A stretch of 64,000 bases of DNA from the NCBI GenBank assembly GCA_913775715.1, contig CAJYMC010000007.1, positions 682,001-746,000 of the forward strand, given 5' to 3'. Positions 55,992 through 64,000 of the stretch are shown in pieces. Source of the DNA: an uncultured Exiguobacterium sp. (GTDB lineage: Bacteria > Bacillota > Bacilli > Exiguobacteriales > Exiguobacteriaceae). Numbering within the stretch: position 1 is the first letter of the stretch; each line of letters starts with the position of its first letter. Under the pieces are notes generated by a model that saw nothing but the letters and a program-made list of their open reading frames with translations, was not told the origin of the DNA and made no database searches. Position numbers and translations under genes: made by a program.

Positions 55992-56318
55992 TTAGCCGTG
56001 ACGCGGAGCAAACAGCATGACACTGACGCCGATTAAACAGATCAAAGCACCAATCATGTCATATGAATCTGGTGACTTACGATCTACGATCCAACCCCAA
56101 AATACGGACATGACGATGAATACACCACCATACGCTGCATAGACACGACCGAATGTCGGAAACTGCTGAAATGTTGCAATGATACCGTACAAAACGAGAG
56201 TTAATCCACCAATCAGACCGAAGTACGATGGGCGTCCCTCTCTTAGCCACAGCCAAATCAAATAACCTCCACCTATCTCACTTATACCGGCTGCAATAAA
56301 TATTAAAGCGGACATCAT
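55992..56318 (-). CDS. YnfA-family membrane protein
   Basis: A 108-residue protein with four membrane helices matching YnfA ([39 protein letters not shown]). Members are small multidrug-resistance-like transporters, but their substrate is not settled. Translation may begin at the GTG or either ATG of the run at 56313-56321. It follows the VOC gene by a few bases and probably shares its transcript. Confidence 0.88.
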   Translation of the reverse strand: MMSALIFIAAGISEIGGGYLIWLWLREGRPSYFGLIGGLTLVLYGIIATFQQFPTFGRVYAAYGGVFIVMSVFWGWIVDRKSPDSYDMIGALICLIGVSVMLFAPRHG

Positions 56319-56324
56319 CACGGT

Positions 56325-56726
56325 TCAGCCCTCAATCGCAAACGTATCCCGTAATTCGATGATTGTTCCTTCTGGTGCTTTTAATTTGCTGAGATGACCA
56401 TCGACGACGAAGTAGATGTTTCCGCCGTGTTTCGGTAGGAAAGGCATCCCGAGTCGTTCCAAGCGTGCTACTTCTTCTTGCAAGTCGTCAACGTAAAGTG
56501 CGAAATGGACGGGACCTGCTGCTTGTTTCGTATAATCGGTGAAAGGCTGACCCGATTTGGGTGTTTGCAATTCGATATAAAAGTCACCGAGACGTAACCA
56601 GCTGTTAAAGGCGCGGTCGTGAAAACCAGGTGACTCTTGAATGAGTAAGAATCCAAGTTGTTCATAAAATTGTTTAGACGCAGCATAGTCTGTCGTCTGA
56701 ATGCAGATGTGATGAATTTGTTTCAT
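56325..56726 (-). CDS. VOC superfamily protein
   Basis: A 133-residue glyoxalase-like protein (IHHICIQTTDYAASKQFYEQLGF, then GPVHFALYVDDLQEEVARL and IIELRDTF). One full VOC pair; metal ligands His and Glu are plausible at residues 5 and about 125. Substrate unknown. The ATG at 56724-56726 follows GGAAGG. Co-transcribed with ynfA-like gene. Confidence 0.85.
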   Translation of the reverse strand: MKQIHHICIQTTDYAASKQFYEQLGFLLIQESPGFHDRAFNSWLRLGDFYIELQTPKSGQPFTDYTKQAAGPVHFALYVDDLQEEVARLERLGMPFLPKHGGNIYFVVDGHLSKLKAPEGTIIELRDTFAIEG

Positions 56727-56815
56727 ACTAAAACCTTCCTTCGTGTTCAATGAAATCATGCAGAACTAGTGTAGCATTTCACGGATCAGTTGGAACGATT
56801 GAAATGGAGAATCTG

Positions 56816-57802
56816 ATGCAACAAATGATGAATTTAATTTGTGAACGTTTTTTGTTAGGGCAAATGATCGGCGAACCTGTCAAATTGACAGGGGGATTCC
56901 TGCACGAGACGTGGCGACTACAGACGACGACGGGATCTTACGTCTTAAAGCGATTGAATCCGGACATCATGCGACGTCCTGAAGCACGAAATAATTTTAA
57001 GATGTCAGAAGATGTCGCCATGCAAGCGTCACTTCACTTAGCAGCATTACCAGCACGTCGCATCAAAGACCAAGCAGTACAGACGATTGACGACTCTGAT
57101 TACCTTTTGTTTGATTGGATTGATGACAAGACGCTATCAGCCGACCAGATTCGACCGGCTCATGCACGACAAATTGGAGTTCAATTAGGACGATTGCACG
57201 GTCTTTCTATAGCGACGACTGGCTTTATAAAGCCGGATACCTCAAGTACTTCAATCGATTGGAACGGTCATTTAGAAGAAGGAAAACGGCAGCAAGCAAA
57301 GTGGCTGCAGCTATTCATGGAAGAGCAGGAACAGCTGCAACGAATAGAAAGACTAGCACAGGAAGCACAGAGACAACTGCCAGTAGACTGGATTGTCAGT
57401 CATCGTGATCTCGATCCAAAGAACGTCCTCTGGACACCAACGGGTCCAGTCCTGATTGACTGGGAGTCTGCGGGTCTGATTCATCGAGCTGTTGACGTGT
57501 TCGAGACAGCCTGTTATTGGTCGAAGCAGGAAAACGATACGTTTGACCGTTTTCGATTTAACGAATTTCTTGATGGTTACGCGACAAAACAACGTTTGCC
57601 TGATGTCGACTGGACGAAGGTCATTGATAGCAGCGTCCAAGGGAAGCTCGACTGGCTGAATTTTAATCTCGATCGCTCACTTGGGAAAAGTGATATCCCA
57701 GAAGCGGAACGAGTACTTGGAACGGAACAAGTCGTTCTAACAATAAAAGAATTACGAGCGCATGACCGGAATCTCTGGATGAAGTGGATATCGGTAAGAT
57801 AA
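56816..57802 (+). CDS. Phosphotransferase of the APH/choline-kinase fold
   Basis: A 328-residue kinase-like protein with VSHRDLDPKNVLW (catalytic loop; Asp) and LIDWESAG (metal-binding Asp, the HGDxxxxN...DxD pattern of the APH family). LKRLNPDI holds the conserved Lys that would contact ATP. Phosphorylation of a small molecule is inferred. The frame continues upstream; the ATG at 56816 has TGGAG in place. Confidence 0.85.
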   Translation: MQQMMNLICERFLLGQMIGEPVKLTGGFLHETWRLQTTTGSYVLKRLNPDIMRRPEARNNFKMSEDVAMQASLHLAALPARRIKDQAVQTIDDSDYLLFDWIDDKTLSADQIRPAHARQIGVQLGRLHGLSIATTGFIKPDTSSTSIDWNGHLEEGKRQQAKWLQLFMEEQEQLQRIERLAQEAQRQLPVDWIVSHRDLDPKNVLWTPTGPVLIDWESAGLIHRAVDVFETACYWSKQENDTFDRFRFNEFLDGYATKQRLPDVDWTKVIDSSVQGKLDWLNFNLDRSLGKSDIPEAERVLGTEQVVLTIKELRAHDRNLWMKWISVR

Positions 57803-57809
57803 GCATAAA

Positions 57810-57845
57810 AAAGAGGCACCGAATCACTCGATTCGATGCCTCTTA
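57810..57845. terminator. Bidirectional terminator
   Basis: AAGAGGCA.CGAATC pairs with GATTCG.TGCCTCTT; between convergent kinase and epimerase genes. Confidence 0.8.
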
Positions 57846-57850
57846 AGTTA

Positions 57851-58714
57851 TTAAAACGATTTGACTAACTGTTCAACCGTTAATTCAGGAGTACGAATCG
57901 GAACATAACCGAGTTGCTTGATTCGGTCATTCGCAAATGTCGCGTTTTCCGCTGGACGGTCTGGTACATTGTAAGGTGTATCACTCGCTGTAATCAACTT
58001 CATCCGGAAATCCGTCTCAGGTAGATTCGCATCGATTGCATTAAAGATGTCCCCATTATGCGCATTTGTTGCGGCGATAACGATCATCTCGACTAGATTA
58101 TCCGTATGGACCCACGGGACGACATCTTCCGGATGCACCCAGGTAATAAGATCCGCCTCCTTCATCCGCTCGACTTGTCGATCTCCCCAGTAGGACTGCT
58201 TCTCGGCACAAATTGATCCTGGGCGTAAGATGATTAAATCGGAATCGGGTGTGTTTTCCTGTAACAGGCGTTCGGATTCCTGCTTTGTATGGATGTAGAC
58301 GTGCTCGGACGATAGGAGCGGTGACGTTTCCGTAAAATGTCCACTCACGACTTCGCCGTACACGGAAGTCGTCGAGATGTGAACGATGCGCTTGACACGA
58401 GCTTTTGTCGCAGCATCCGCGAGATGTTGTACACCAGTGACATTTGCTTCCTGTGCTAAATCGGGATCATCTCCGAGATAGGCAGCACAGTGAATCAACA
58501 GATCGACGCCTTGAAGTGCTGTTAGAAGCGAATCCGGATCACCGAGCTCACCGATGACTGCGTGGACATCTTTGAAAGCATATTGATCCGCTTGTTCCTT
58601 AGAGCGATACAAACCGCGCACTTCACGCGCTTCTTCAAGAAAACGTCGCGCAACACGAGAGCCAAGCGTTCCGGTCATTCCTGTAACTAAAACAGTACTC
58701 TCTTTCAGATTCAT
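57851..58714 (-). CDS. NAD-dependent epimerase/dehydratase-like protein
   Basis: A 287-residue extended SDR: VTGMTGTLGSRVARRFL (cofactor loop), HISTTSVYGEV and the YIHTKQ (YxxxK) active site. Substrate unknown. AAAGGGG precedes the ATG. Six bases after the zinc-ribbon gene, so likely in its operon. Confidence 0.9.
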   Translation of the reverse strand: MNLKESTVLVTGMTGTLGSRVARRFLEEAREVRGLYRSKEQADQYAFKDVHAVIGELGDPDSLLTALQGVDLLIHCAAYLGDDPDLAQEANVTGVQHLADAATKARVKRIVHISTTSVYGEVVSGHFTETSPLLSSEHVYIHTKQESERLLQENTPDSDLIILRPGSICAEKQSYWGDRQVERMKEADLITWVHPEDVVPWVHTDNLVEMIVIAATNAHNGDIFNAIDANLPETDFRMKLITASDTPYNVPDRPAENATFANDRIKQLGYVPIRTPELTVEQLVKSF

Positions 58715-58720
58715 GAATGC

Positions 58721-58903
58721 TTACCCCTTTGACTCTGTCTTTTCTGCGAAACACTGCTCACAAATGAAACGTCCTTCGCTTTTTAGGTATGCTTTGACTT
58801 CCGTCATCCCACGATGTTTCGGGTAGCGCATCTGGATGTAGACTTTTTCGTTTCCTTCAATCGTTTTGCTGCAATGCATACATGTCGGTTCTTTGCCGAA
58901 CAT
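58721..58903 (-). CDS. Small zinc-ribbon-like protein
   Basis: A 60-residue protein with CMHC and CEQC pairs that would form a zinc ribbon (PTCMHCSK, FICEQCFA). Similar short proteins are widespread in Bacilli. Role unknown. It heads the epimerase transcript. Confidence 0.8.
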   Translation of the reverse strand: MFGKEPTCMHCSKTIEGNEKVYIQMRYPKHRGMTEVKAYLKSEGRFICEQCFAEKTESKG

Positions 58904-59003
58904 CCTGACGCCCCCTATAAATTAATATCTTCTATCTTATGGTAAAGGAAAAACCAGGGATTTGGAAGAATAAAGTAAAAAAGGAATCTAAAGGAGGGTG
59001 TCT

Positions 59004-59153
59004 ATGATCTTCATTGCTATCTTTCTCGCCGTTGGTGGAGTCGTATGGTTCATTTCAGCACGGAGTCAATCGAAACATCGCTCGCTCGACGATCAGGAAT
59101 ATACACTGAACCAACATGATGTCCATCAACAACAAAATCATCGTGATTTTTGA
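59004..59153 (+). CDS. Small membrane protein of 49 residues
   Basis: Too short for most long-frame scans. AAGGAGGG sits five bases before the ATG at 59004. The peptide is MIFIAIFLAVGGVVWFIS followed by a polar tail rich in His and Gln that ends QNHRDF before TGA. A single membrane helix; no family recognised. A terminator follows at once, which supports a real transcript. Confidence 0.7.
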   Translation: MIFIAIFLAVGGVVWFISARSQSKHRSLDDQEYTLNQHDVHQQQNHRDF

Positions 59154-59161
59154 AGACATGT

Positions 59162-59200
59162 AAAGGAGCACCCGGTCGATTGACTGGATGCTCCTTTTTA
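59162..59200. terminator. Terminator
   Basis: AAAGGAGCA.CCGGTC pairs with GACTGG.TGCTCCTTT, then T; serves the small protein and overlaps the convergent DUF3169 gene end. Confidence 0.75.
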
Positions 59201-59896
59201 ACGATTGCGTACATGGAGAAAATATTTCGCATTGCTCCAGATCAGGGCGAAAATCAATAAACTGATTGCGAAGATCTGAGATTGACCGGTCTCATACGAA
59301 TACACGACTAATACGACGATGATACCCATCAATAAAAATTGTAACAGGGACTGTGACCGGATCAGACCTTCGAACATGACGTGACGTTCTCCGTCATCTG
59401 AGGCAGCAAATAGCTTTTCCGCATAGTTCTTTTCCGAATACTTTGGGAAATAGCGGTTGGGATAGATCTGGCGCATAAGATTGAGAAAATAAATCGAGGC
59501 AATACAACTGATGACGAAAAAGAATCCACTCAGTATCAAATGAAGACCGAATTGGTTTTCAATGATGCTAAAAGAAGCGAGCCCGATACTGAGGAGATTG
59601 GAGAACTGCACGATCATCATGCCGTCCGCATAGTAGCGATTCACTTGATCGTCGATTGCGTCTTCGTCGTCTGAAGAAACAGAGCGTCGAGTCAATTGAC
59701 GAATTTGTAAATAGCGTACGATGTAACTGAGAGTCAAGATCGTCAAGATAACGAAAAGACCAGTAAATATGTAATCAAGATAGAGCGATAGTTCAAACTG
59801 TGACAAATGGGTATTTTTGAGGACAAACATAACGATATAACTGCTAATGAAACCGAGTAACGCTGCGATGATGACTTTGATTGCTTCTTTTTTCAT
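59198..59896 (-). CDS. DUF3169 membrane protein
   Basis: A 232-residue membrane protein with six hydrophobic segments, consistent with DUF3169, found next to XRE regulators in Firmicutes. Role unknown. The gene overlaps the upstream XRE gene by four bases. Confidence 0.8.
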   Translation of the reverse strand: MKKEAIKVIIAALLGFISSYIVMFVLKNTHLSQFELSLYLDYIFTGLFVILTILTLSYIVRYLQIRQLTRRSVSSDDEDAIDDQVNRYYADGMMIVQFSNLLSIGLASFSIIENQFGLHLILSGFFFVISCIASIYFLNLMRQIYPNRYFPKYSEKNYAEKLFAASDDGERHVMFEGLIRSQSLLQFLLMGIIVVLVVYSYETGQSQIFAISLLIFALIWSNAKYFLHVRNR

Positions 59897-60099
59897 GTTA
59901 ATTCCTCCTCATCGAAATAAAAAATGTCTTCTAACGGCGTATCAAATACCCGAGAAATTTTGACAGCGATCAGTAGCGAAGGCATGAATTCTTCGCGTTC
60001 GATTAAGCTGATCGTCTGGCGCGAAATGTTTGCACGTCGTGCTAGTTCAGACTGATTCCATCCGTGACGGGCGCGTAATTCTTTTAACCTGGATTTCAT
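59893..60099 (-). CDS. XRE-family regulator paired with DUF3169
   Basis: A 68-residue Cro/CI-like helix-turn-helix (HGWNQSELARRANISRQTISLIEREE). The open frame runs 28 codons further up, but GAGGTG precedes the ATG at 60097-60099. Second XRE/membrane pair of the window, in a different arrangement from that at 50836. Confidence 0.9.
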   Translation of the reverse strand: MKSRLKELRARHGWNQSELARRANISRQTISLIEREEFMPSLLIAVKISRVFDTPLEDIFYFDEEELT

Positions 60100-60128
60100 A
60101 TGGAAATTCACCTCTAGTATAATGTAAC

Positions 60129-60178
60129 TTATCATAGTCTTTTTGACAATGATAATAGTCAAAAAAGATAATATGATA
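60129..60178. promoter_or_regulatory. Operator-like region of the XRE/DUF3169 operon
   Basis: TTATCATA ... TATGATA and, inside it, TCTTTTTGAC ... GTCAAAAAAGA form a nested imperfect inverted repeat. On the minus strand TTGTCA, 17 bases, TACATT is a candidate promoter that overlaps it. Confidence 0.5.
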
Positions 60179-60258
60179 GTCATTTATATGAAAATCAATC
60201 ATGTGGATGGAATAAACTGTATACTAGAATAAGTTGAAAGGAGATGTAAAATCCGTCG

Positions 60259-61857
60259 ATGAAATCTCAATCATGTATAAACAATGCTATTAATAATGAT
60301 GAGAATGTTACGCACCAGATTGTTTCGATTCTTCAAATGGAAGAGACATTGCTCAAACAAAAAATCGCGTATCTCCAGGACGTCACAGACCCCGGTACCA
60401 CTTCTGAATACGAACAAGGGCGTCAGCAGCTATCGGATAAGCTCGATACGTTGAGACGTTCCGTAAAAATGGATCTCGTCTCGCGCGATGACGTCACACT
60501 TCGAACGAGAGCACGTTTTGAACAATCACTCAGAGCAACAAGTATGACAGAAGAGGAAGCTTGTCTTATTCAAGACTATCTCCGAATTGAGGCCACGATG
60601 CTGACAAAATCGGGAGAGCCAGTTTCCGATCTTCATGCTGCTTTATTTGACGCGGATGAATCAACTCGAAAACAAGCGCTCTTATCGATTGAGGAAGCAT
60701 TCCACATGAAAGAATCCGTCATTCAACCCTTGTTTTCACGACTCGTTGATTTACGACAAGCGCGTGCAACTGCAAGTGGTAAGATCGGATACGAGGAACT
60801 AGCTTTTGTAGAACTCGGACGCATCGATTATACGAGTCAAGATGTCGATCATTACGCCACCATCATTCAATCCGACTTTCTACCGGTCAAACGGCGATTT
60901 CAGCACGAACAACAAACGTTTCTCGGCAAACAGGCGCTCCATCCGTGGGACGTCCGACAATCCGCCTATACACAGATTGTTCATCACATGACCGGTTCTG
61001 AGACTTTATTCTTAGACAAGGCACAATCAATCCTCGAGAGCGTGCATCCATACTTTGCGGACGTATTAAAAGAAATGCGACATACGAATCATCTCGATAT
61101 TGCTGCCCGGTCAAACAAAGCGGGCGGAGGGTTTTGTGAGTACTTACCGGTCGAACAACAATCGTTCTTATTCATGAATCGCATCCAGACGTTTGATGAT
61201 CTTGTCATCTTCATGCATGAGATCGGGCATGCCGTCCATCATGATGCGATGAAAGAAACATACGACGGACTACAAACGATTCCGCTCGAAGTAGGGGAGT
61301 TCGCTGCCATGTCGCTCGAGTTGTTGACGATGAACGAATGGCATAAGGTGATTCCGAATAAAAAAGACGTTGCCCGTGCGAAGCTCGAACAGATTCGTTC
61401 CATTGTCGAGTTTTTACCCGAGACGATCATCGTCGATCGTTTTCAATCATGGCTCTATGCTCACCCGGGTCATGATCCAAAAGTACGACATGCCTATTAT
61501 GCCGATCTCCGAGAAACATTTGATACGGACGTCATCGATTGGTCGGAAACACCTGATTGGAAAGGTCACGCATGGATGAGTGTCATCCATCTCTTTGAAA
61601 CACCGTTTTATTACATCGAGTACGCGATTGCTCAGATTGCCGCTCTCCAGGTTTATCACCGTTTCACGAAAGACCCTGACCAAACGCTGAAAGACTTCAT
61701 CGCAGCCTTGGCGCTTAGTCAAACCCACTCGATTCAAGACGTCTATGCGAGAGCGGGTGTGTCCTTCTTACCGAGTGACTCGGAACTGAAAGAGTTGGTG
61801 GCGTTCCTAGAAGGTCAAATCGAATTTTGGACAAATGAGTTAGAAAAGGCATATTAA
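60259..61857 (+). CDS. M3-family metallopeptidase (oligoendopeptidase-like)
   Basis: A 532-residue peptidase with the HExxH zinc motif (FMHEIGHAVH, about residue 320) and the downstream Glu in LEVGEFAAMS, 26 residues after it, typical of the M3 group. Length is a little short of PepF-like oligoendopeptidases (about 560-600), so the N-terminus may be trimmed. The AAAGGAG site is 15 bases from the ATG at 60259, longer than usual, so the start or a small upstream shift is open to question. Degrades short peptides in the cytoplasm. Confidence 0.85.
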   Translation: MKSQSCINNAINNDENVTHQIVSILQMEETLLKQKIAYLQDVTDPGTTSEYEQGRQQLSDKLDTLRRSVKMDLVSRDDVTLRTRARFEQSLRATSMTEEEACLIQDYLRIEATMLTKSGEPVSDLHAALFDADESTRKQALLSIEEAFHMKESVIQPLFSRLVDLRQARATASGKIGYEELAFVELGRIDYTSQDVDHYATIIQSDFLPVKRRFQHEQQTFLGKQALHPWDVRQSAYTQIVHHMTGSETLFLDKAQSILESVHPYFADVLKEMRHTNHLDIAARSNKAGGGFCEYLPVEQQSFLFMNRIQTFDDLVIFMHEIGHAVHHDAMKETYDGLQTIPLEVGEFAAMSLELLTMNEWHKVIPNKKDVARAKLEQIRSIVEFLPETIIVDRFQSWLYAHPGHDPKVRHAYYADLRETFDTDVIDWSETPDWKGHAWMSVIHLFETPFYYIEYAIAQIAALQVYHRFTKDPDQTLKDFIAALALSQTHSIQDVYARAGVSFLPSDSELKELVAFLEGQIEFWTNELEKAY

Positions 61858-61912
61858 AAACAACACGCTTTGATCAGAAATAGCAGATGTACAAAACGAT
61901 AGGAGGACGAAC

Positions 61913-62353
61913 ATGAATATCCGTAAAAACATCGTCTATGCGACATTATTTAATGAAACCGGCGATCAATTATTGATGGTCGAGAATCGTGGCGATCACG
62001 GTGACTACTATACATTGCCCGGTGGAACAGTCGAGCGCGACGAAACGTTACATACGGCAATCACGCGTGAAGTTTTGGAAGAGACAGGATTTACTATTAT
62101 TCCAGGTGACATCGTCCATGTGGCAGAAGCATTCTTCCCGCAAGCGGGGGAACATTGTCTCTTTTTCTTCTTCGCGGGAGAAATCACTTCCGGTCAATTA
62201 AAGACGAATGCTCCGGAAGAAATTTCCGGACTCGTCTGGATGGATCGTGAAGAAGCGTTCAAACACCTCAATTTACCTGAAGCATCAAAAGAATCGCTCT
62301 TTGCTGGTCGAACGGTACCGTATGACTTTGCTGGAGAAATCATCCACGCGTAA
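61913..62353 (+). CDS. Nudix hydrolase
   Basis: A 146-residue Nudix hydrolase with a complete box (GGTVERDETLHTAITRE then VLEETGF). Metal-dependent cleavage of a nucleoside diphosphate linked group; substrate unknown. GGAGG precedes the ATG. Confidence 0.9.
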   Translation: MNIRKNIVYATLFNETGDQLLMVENRGDHGDYYTLPGGTVERDETLHTAITREVLEETGFTIIPGDIVHVAEAFFPQAGEHCLFFFFAGEITSGQLKTNAPEEISGLVWMDREEAFKHLNLPEASKESLFAGRTVPYDFAGEIIHA

Positions 62354-62386
62354 GGAAGTGTCGCTTGACGTACTAAGGTGACGAAT

Positions 62387-62421
62387 TTTCGGGTACAACA
62401 TTACAGGAGCATTACCCGAAA
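62387..62421. promoter_or_regulatory. Perfect inverted repeat before fetA
   Basis: TTTCGGGTA (62387-62395) and TACCCGAAA (62413-62421), 9-bp arms 17 bases apart, between the Nudix gene and fetA. Spacing suggests two half-sites on one DNA face or an RNA hairpin. Confidence 0.5.
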
Positions 62422-62449
62422 CTTGTAGAAAGTCAGGTGAACACACGGT

Positions 62450-63151
62450 ATGTCGATTCTTACGTTTCACGAAGTCAGCTATCAACACATCTTACACGAA
62501 ATAACAGGTGAGTTCCGCGAAGGTGTCATTACAACGCTGGTCGGACCGAGTGGTGCCGGGAAATCGACGACATTGAAACACATCAATGGACTAATTTCTC
62601 CCGATCGCGGCGAAATTCGTTTTCGAGGCGAACGACTTGAGCAGATGAATCTGCTCGATGTCCGCAAACGGATCGGAATGGCGTTCCAAAGTGCGCCGAT
62701 GATTCCAGGTACCGTCTATGATAATATCAATTTACCGAAATCAATCTTCGGTGAATCGTTACCGCGCGAAGAAGCGGAACGTTTGCTAAAACAAGTTGAT
62801 CTATCCGTCGAACTTGAGCGACCGGTCAAAGATTTGTCCGGTGGCGAACGGAGCCGACTCGGAATCGCGCGGACACTTGTCAATCGACCGGACGTCCTGT
62901 TGCTTGACGAAATCACGGCAAGTCTCGATTACCGGATGGTACAGGAGATTGAGAAGCTGATTCTTGATTTACAGCAGAAGTTACAGACGACAATCATTTG
63001 GATTACGCATGACTTAGAGCAAGCCAAGCGGGTCAGCGACGACGTCTGGTTTTTAAAAGACGGTCGATTGATCGAGTCTGGTGCATTCAAGGAACTCGTT
63101 TCAAGTGGTCAAGCAGAGACGCAAGCGTTCTTGAAGGGGGAATCGGTATGA
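62450..63151 (+). CDS. fetA: ABC transporter ATPase of an iron exporter, FetA-like
   Basis: A 233-residue ABC ATPase: Walker A GPSGAGKSTTL, signature LSGGERSRLGIARTL, Walker B VLLLDEIT, and H-loop ITHDLE. The pairing with a UPF0014/FetB permease identifies it as FetA (YbbL-like), which exports iron or other metals and relieves peroxide stress in E. coli. Overlaps fetB by four bases. A perfect inverted repeat lies just upstream. Confidence 0.92.
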   Translation: MSILTFHEVSYQHILHEITGEFREGVITTLVGPSGAGKSTTLKHINGLISPDRGEIRFRGERLEQMNLLDVRKRIGMAFQSAPMIPGTVYDNINLPKSIFGESLPREEAERLLKQVDLSVELERPVKDLSGGERSRLGIARTLVNRPDVLLLDEITASLDYRMVQEIEKLILDLQQKLQTTIIWITHDLEQAKRVSDDVWFLKDGRLIESGAFKELVSSGQAETQAFLKGESV

Positions 63152-63918
63152 GTTATCTCCAACTGGCGACTTCGCTCATCTTCATTTTGATCCCCCTCGT
63201 CTTAGCGCGGACGTTACGGCTGGGTCTAGAGAAGGACATCCTCATCGCAACCGTTCGATCGATCGTCCAACTCTTGATCATCGGTTATATTTTGACGTTC
63301 GTCTTTGAAAGCGGCAGTCCAATTTTCATGTTACTGATGATTCTGTTGATGATCGGCGCAGCGACACTGAACGTCATCCGTAAAGGGGACGGAATTCCCG
63401 GGATTCAGTGGATCATCTTGTTCACACTGATTGCGGTTGAAGCATTGACGATGGGCATTTTGCTCGGGCTACAGATCATTCCGTTCGAAGCCCAGCAAGT
63501 CATTCCAATCAGCGGGATGGTCATCGGAAACTGTATGATCTTGTCCTTATTGTTTCTCAATAAGTTCAAGGACGAGGTCGAACGAAGCGACGAGGTCATC
63601 GAATTGATTCTTTCACTCGGCGGAGATGCGAAGACAGCGATTGATACGAGCTTAAAAGGCGCAATCCGGACAAGTATGATTCCAACGATCGAAGCGCAAA
63701 AAACGATGGGGCTCGTCCAACTGCCAGGGATGATGAGTGGGTTGATCATCGGTGGCGCGGATCCAATGGAAGCGGTCCTTTATCAACTATTGATTCTATT
63801 CCTGATCTTGACGACGGCGGCGATGGCATCGGTCCTCGTTGGTTTTCTATCCTACCGTCGACTATTCAATGAAAAAGCACAATTCATCGGTTTGACCTAT
63901 AAGAAAAAAGACACGTAA
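63148..63918 (+). CDS. fetB: ABC transporter permease, FetB/UPF0014
   Basis: A 256-residue membrane protein with seven or so hydrophobic segments and the UPF0014 blocks VRSIVQLLIIGYIL and GLVQLPGMMSGLIIGGADP. With FetA it forms an exporter, for iron in E. coli. The downstream gene starts ten bases after its stop. Confidence 0.92.
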   Translation: MSYLQLATSLIFILIPLVLARTLRLGLEKDILIATVRSIVQLLIIGYILTFVFESGSPIFMLLMILLMIGAATLNVIRKGDGIPGIQWIILFTLIAVEALTMGILLGLQIIPFEAQQVIPISGMVIGNCMILSLLFLNKFKDEVERSDEVIELILSLGGDAKTAIDTSLKGAIRTSMIPTIEAQKTMGLVQLPGMMSGLIIGGADPMEAVLYQLLILFLILTTAAMASVLVGFLSYRRLFNEKAQFIGLTYKKKDT

Positions 63919-63928
63919 GGAGCACATT

Positions 63929-64000
63929 ATGCAGACTTATCCGATTACAGAAGCAGACCTGCAACTGGTCGAACTAGCAACCGAAACGATTCGAAACCGT
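63929..64000 (+). CDS. Start of an unidentified gene, possibly cytidine deaminase-like
   Basis: Only 24 codons are present (MQTYPITEADLQLVELATET and more), opened by an ATG behind AAGGAG. The helix-forming start resembles cytidine deaminase family proteins, but this is a weak guess. It is ten bases after fetB and likely belongs to the same transcript. Confidence 0.5.
   Translation, partial: MQTYPITEADLQLVELATETIRNR

Overview
The window looks like a chromosomal segment of a low-to-moderate-GC Gram-positive bacterium of the class Bacilli. Strong AAGGAGG-type ribosome binding sites precede almost every gene and many intrinsic terminators separate the transcription units. The gene set is Bacillus-like: a tandem dynamin of DynA size, KhtTU and NhaK antiporters, LicT/BglP/BglH, and CcpA-type cre sites. 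Codon use and the moderate GC suggest Exiguobacterium, but that genus call is inference; no rRNA or other phylogenetic marker is present. I see no tRNA, rRNA, CRISPR array, insertion sequence, integrase or prophage module.

Layout. 0-8.3 kb: 5' part of an FAD oxidoreductase, a small membrane protein, a CorA transporter with a LysR gene, DynA, and a large NAD(P)-binding protein. 8.4-13.3 kb: two paralogous phenylacetate-CoA-ligase/CapK-like adenylating enzymes with an AraC-type regulator between them, then a long perfect inverted repeat and an AT-rich small lipoprotein. 13.4-24.8 kb: short housekeeping and salvage operons (DUF5694 + VOC; a 55-residue membrane protein + RDD + alpha/beta hydrolase + Nudix; MBL + P-loop kinase + HAD), dehydrogenases, an Rrf2 regulator without cysteines and an MHS-type transporter.

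24.8-29.1 kb and 51.4-55.9 kb: two complete but differently controlled beta-glucoside systems. The first (GntR/UTRA regulator, PTS IIBCA, GH1 phospho-beta-glucosidase) has a palindrome inside the promoter spacer. The second (LicT, PTS IIBCA, GH1) has two identical ribonucleic antiterminator sites, each overlapping a terminator, plus a consensus cre site over the -35 box; it is visibly more AT-rich and may have been acquired. 31.7-32.9 kb: an AT-rich orphan gene with a type I restriction HsdR_N nuclease domain. 33.0-35.0 kb: an AbrB/MazE-like protein leading KhtT-KhtU, a K+/H+ efflux system. 35-40.7 kb: a divergent RibD_C/WYL pair, NhaK, Nudix and GabD.

40.9-51.4 kb: a polysaccharide deacetylase lipoprotein, two SDRs, one- and two-gene regulatory units (LysR, ArsR + SRPBCC, MarR + DUF3147, XRE + membrane protein), small lipoproteins, and an orphan protein made of three homing-endonuclease-associated repeats. 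56-64 kb: an YnfA-like protein, a phosphotransferase, an epimerase with a zinc-ribbon protein, a second XRE/membrane pair (DUF3169), an M3 oligopeptidase, a Nudix hydrolase, FetA-FetB metal export, and the start of a gene that runs off the end.

The most useful leads are the two-RAT LicT operon, the flanked ligase pair, the orphan HsdR_N gene, the AbrB-KhtTU arrangement, the repeat-only protein at 46.8-47.5 kb and several well-formed operator palindromes. Nothing here is convincingly a wholly new multi-gene system.
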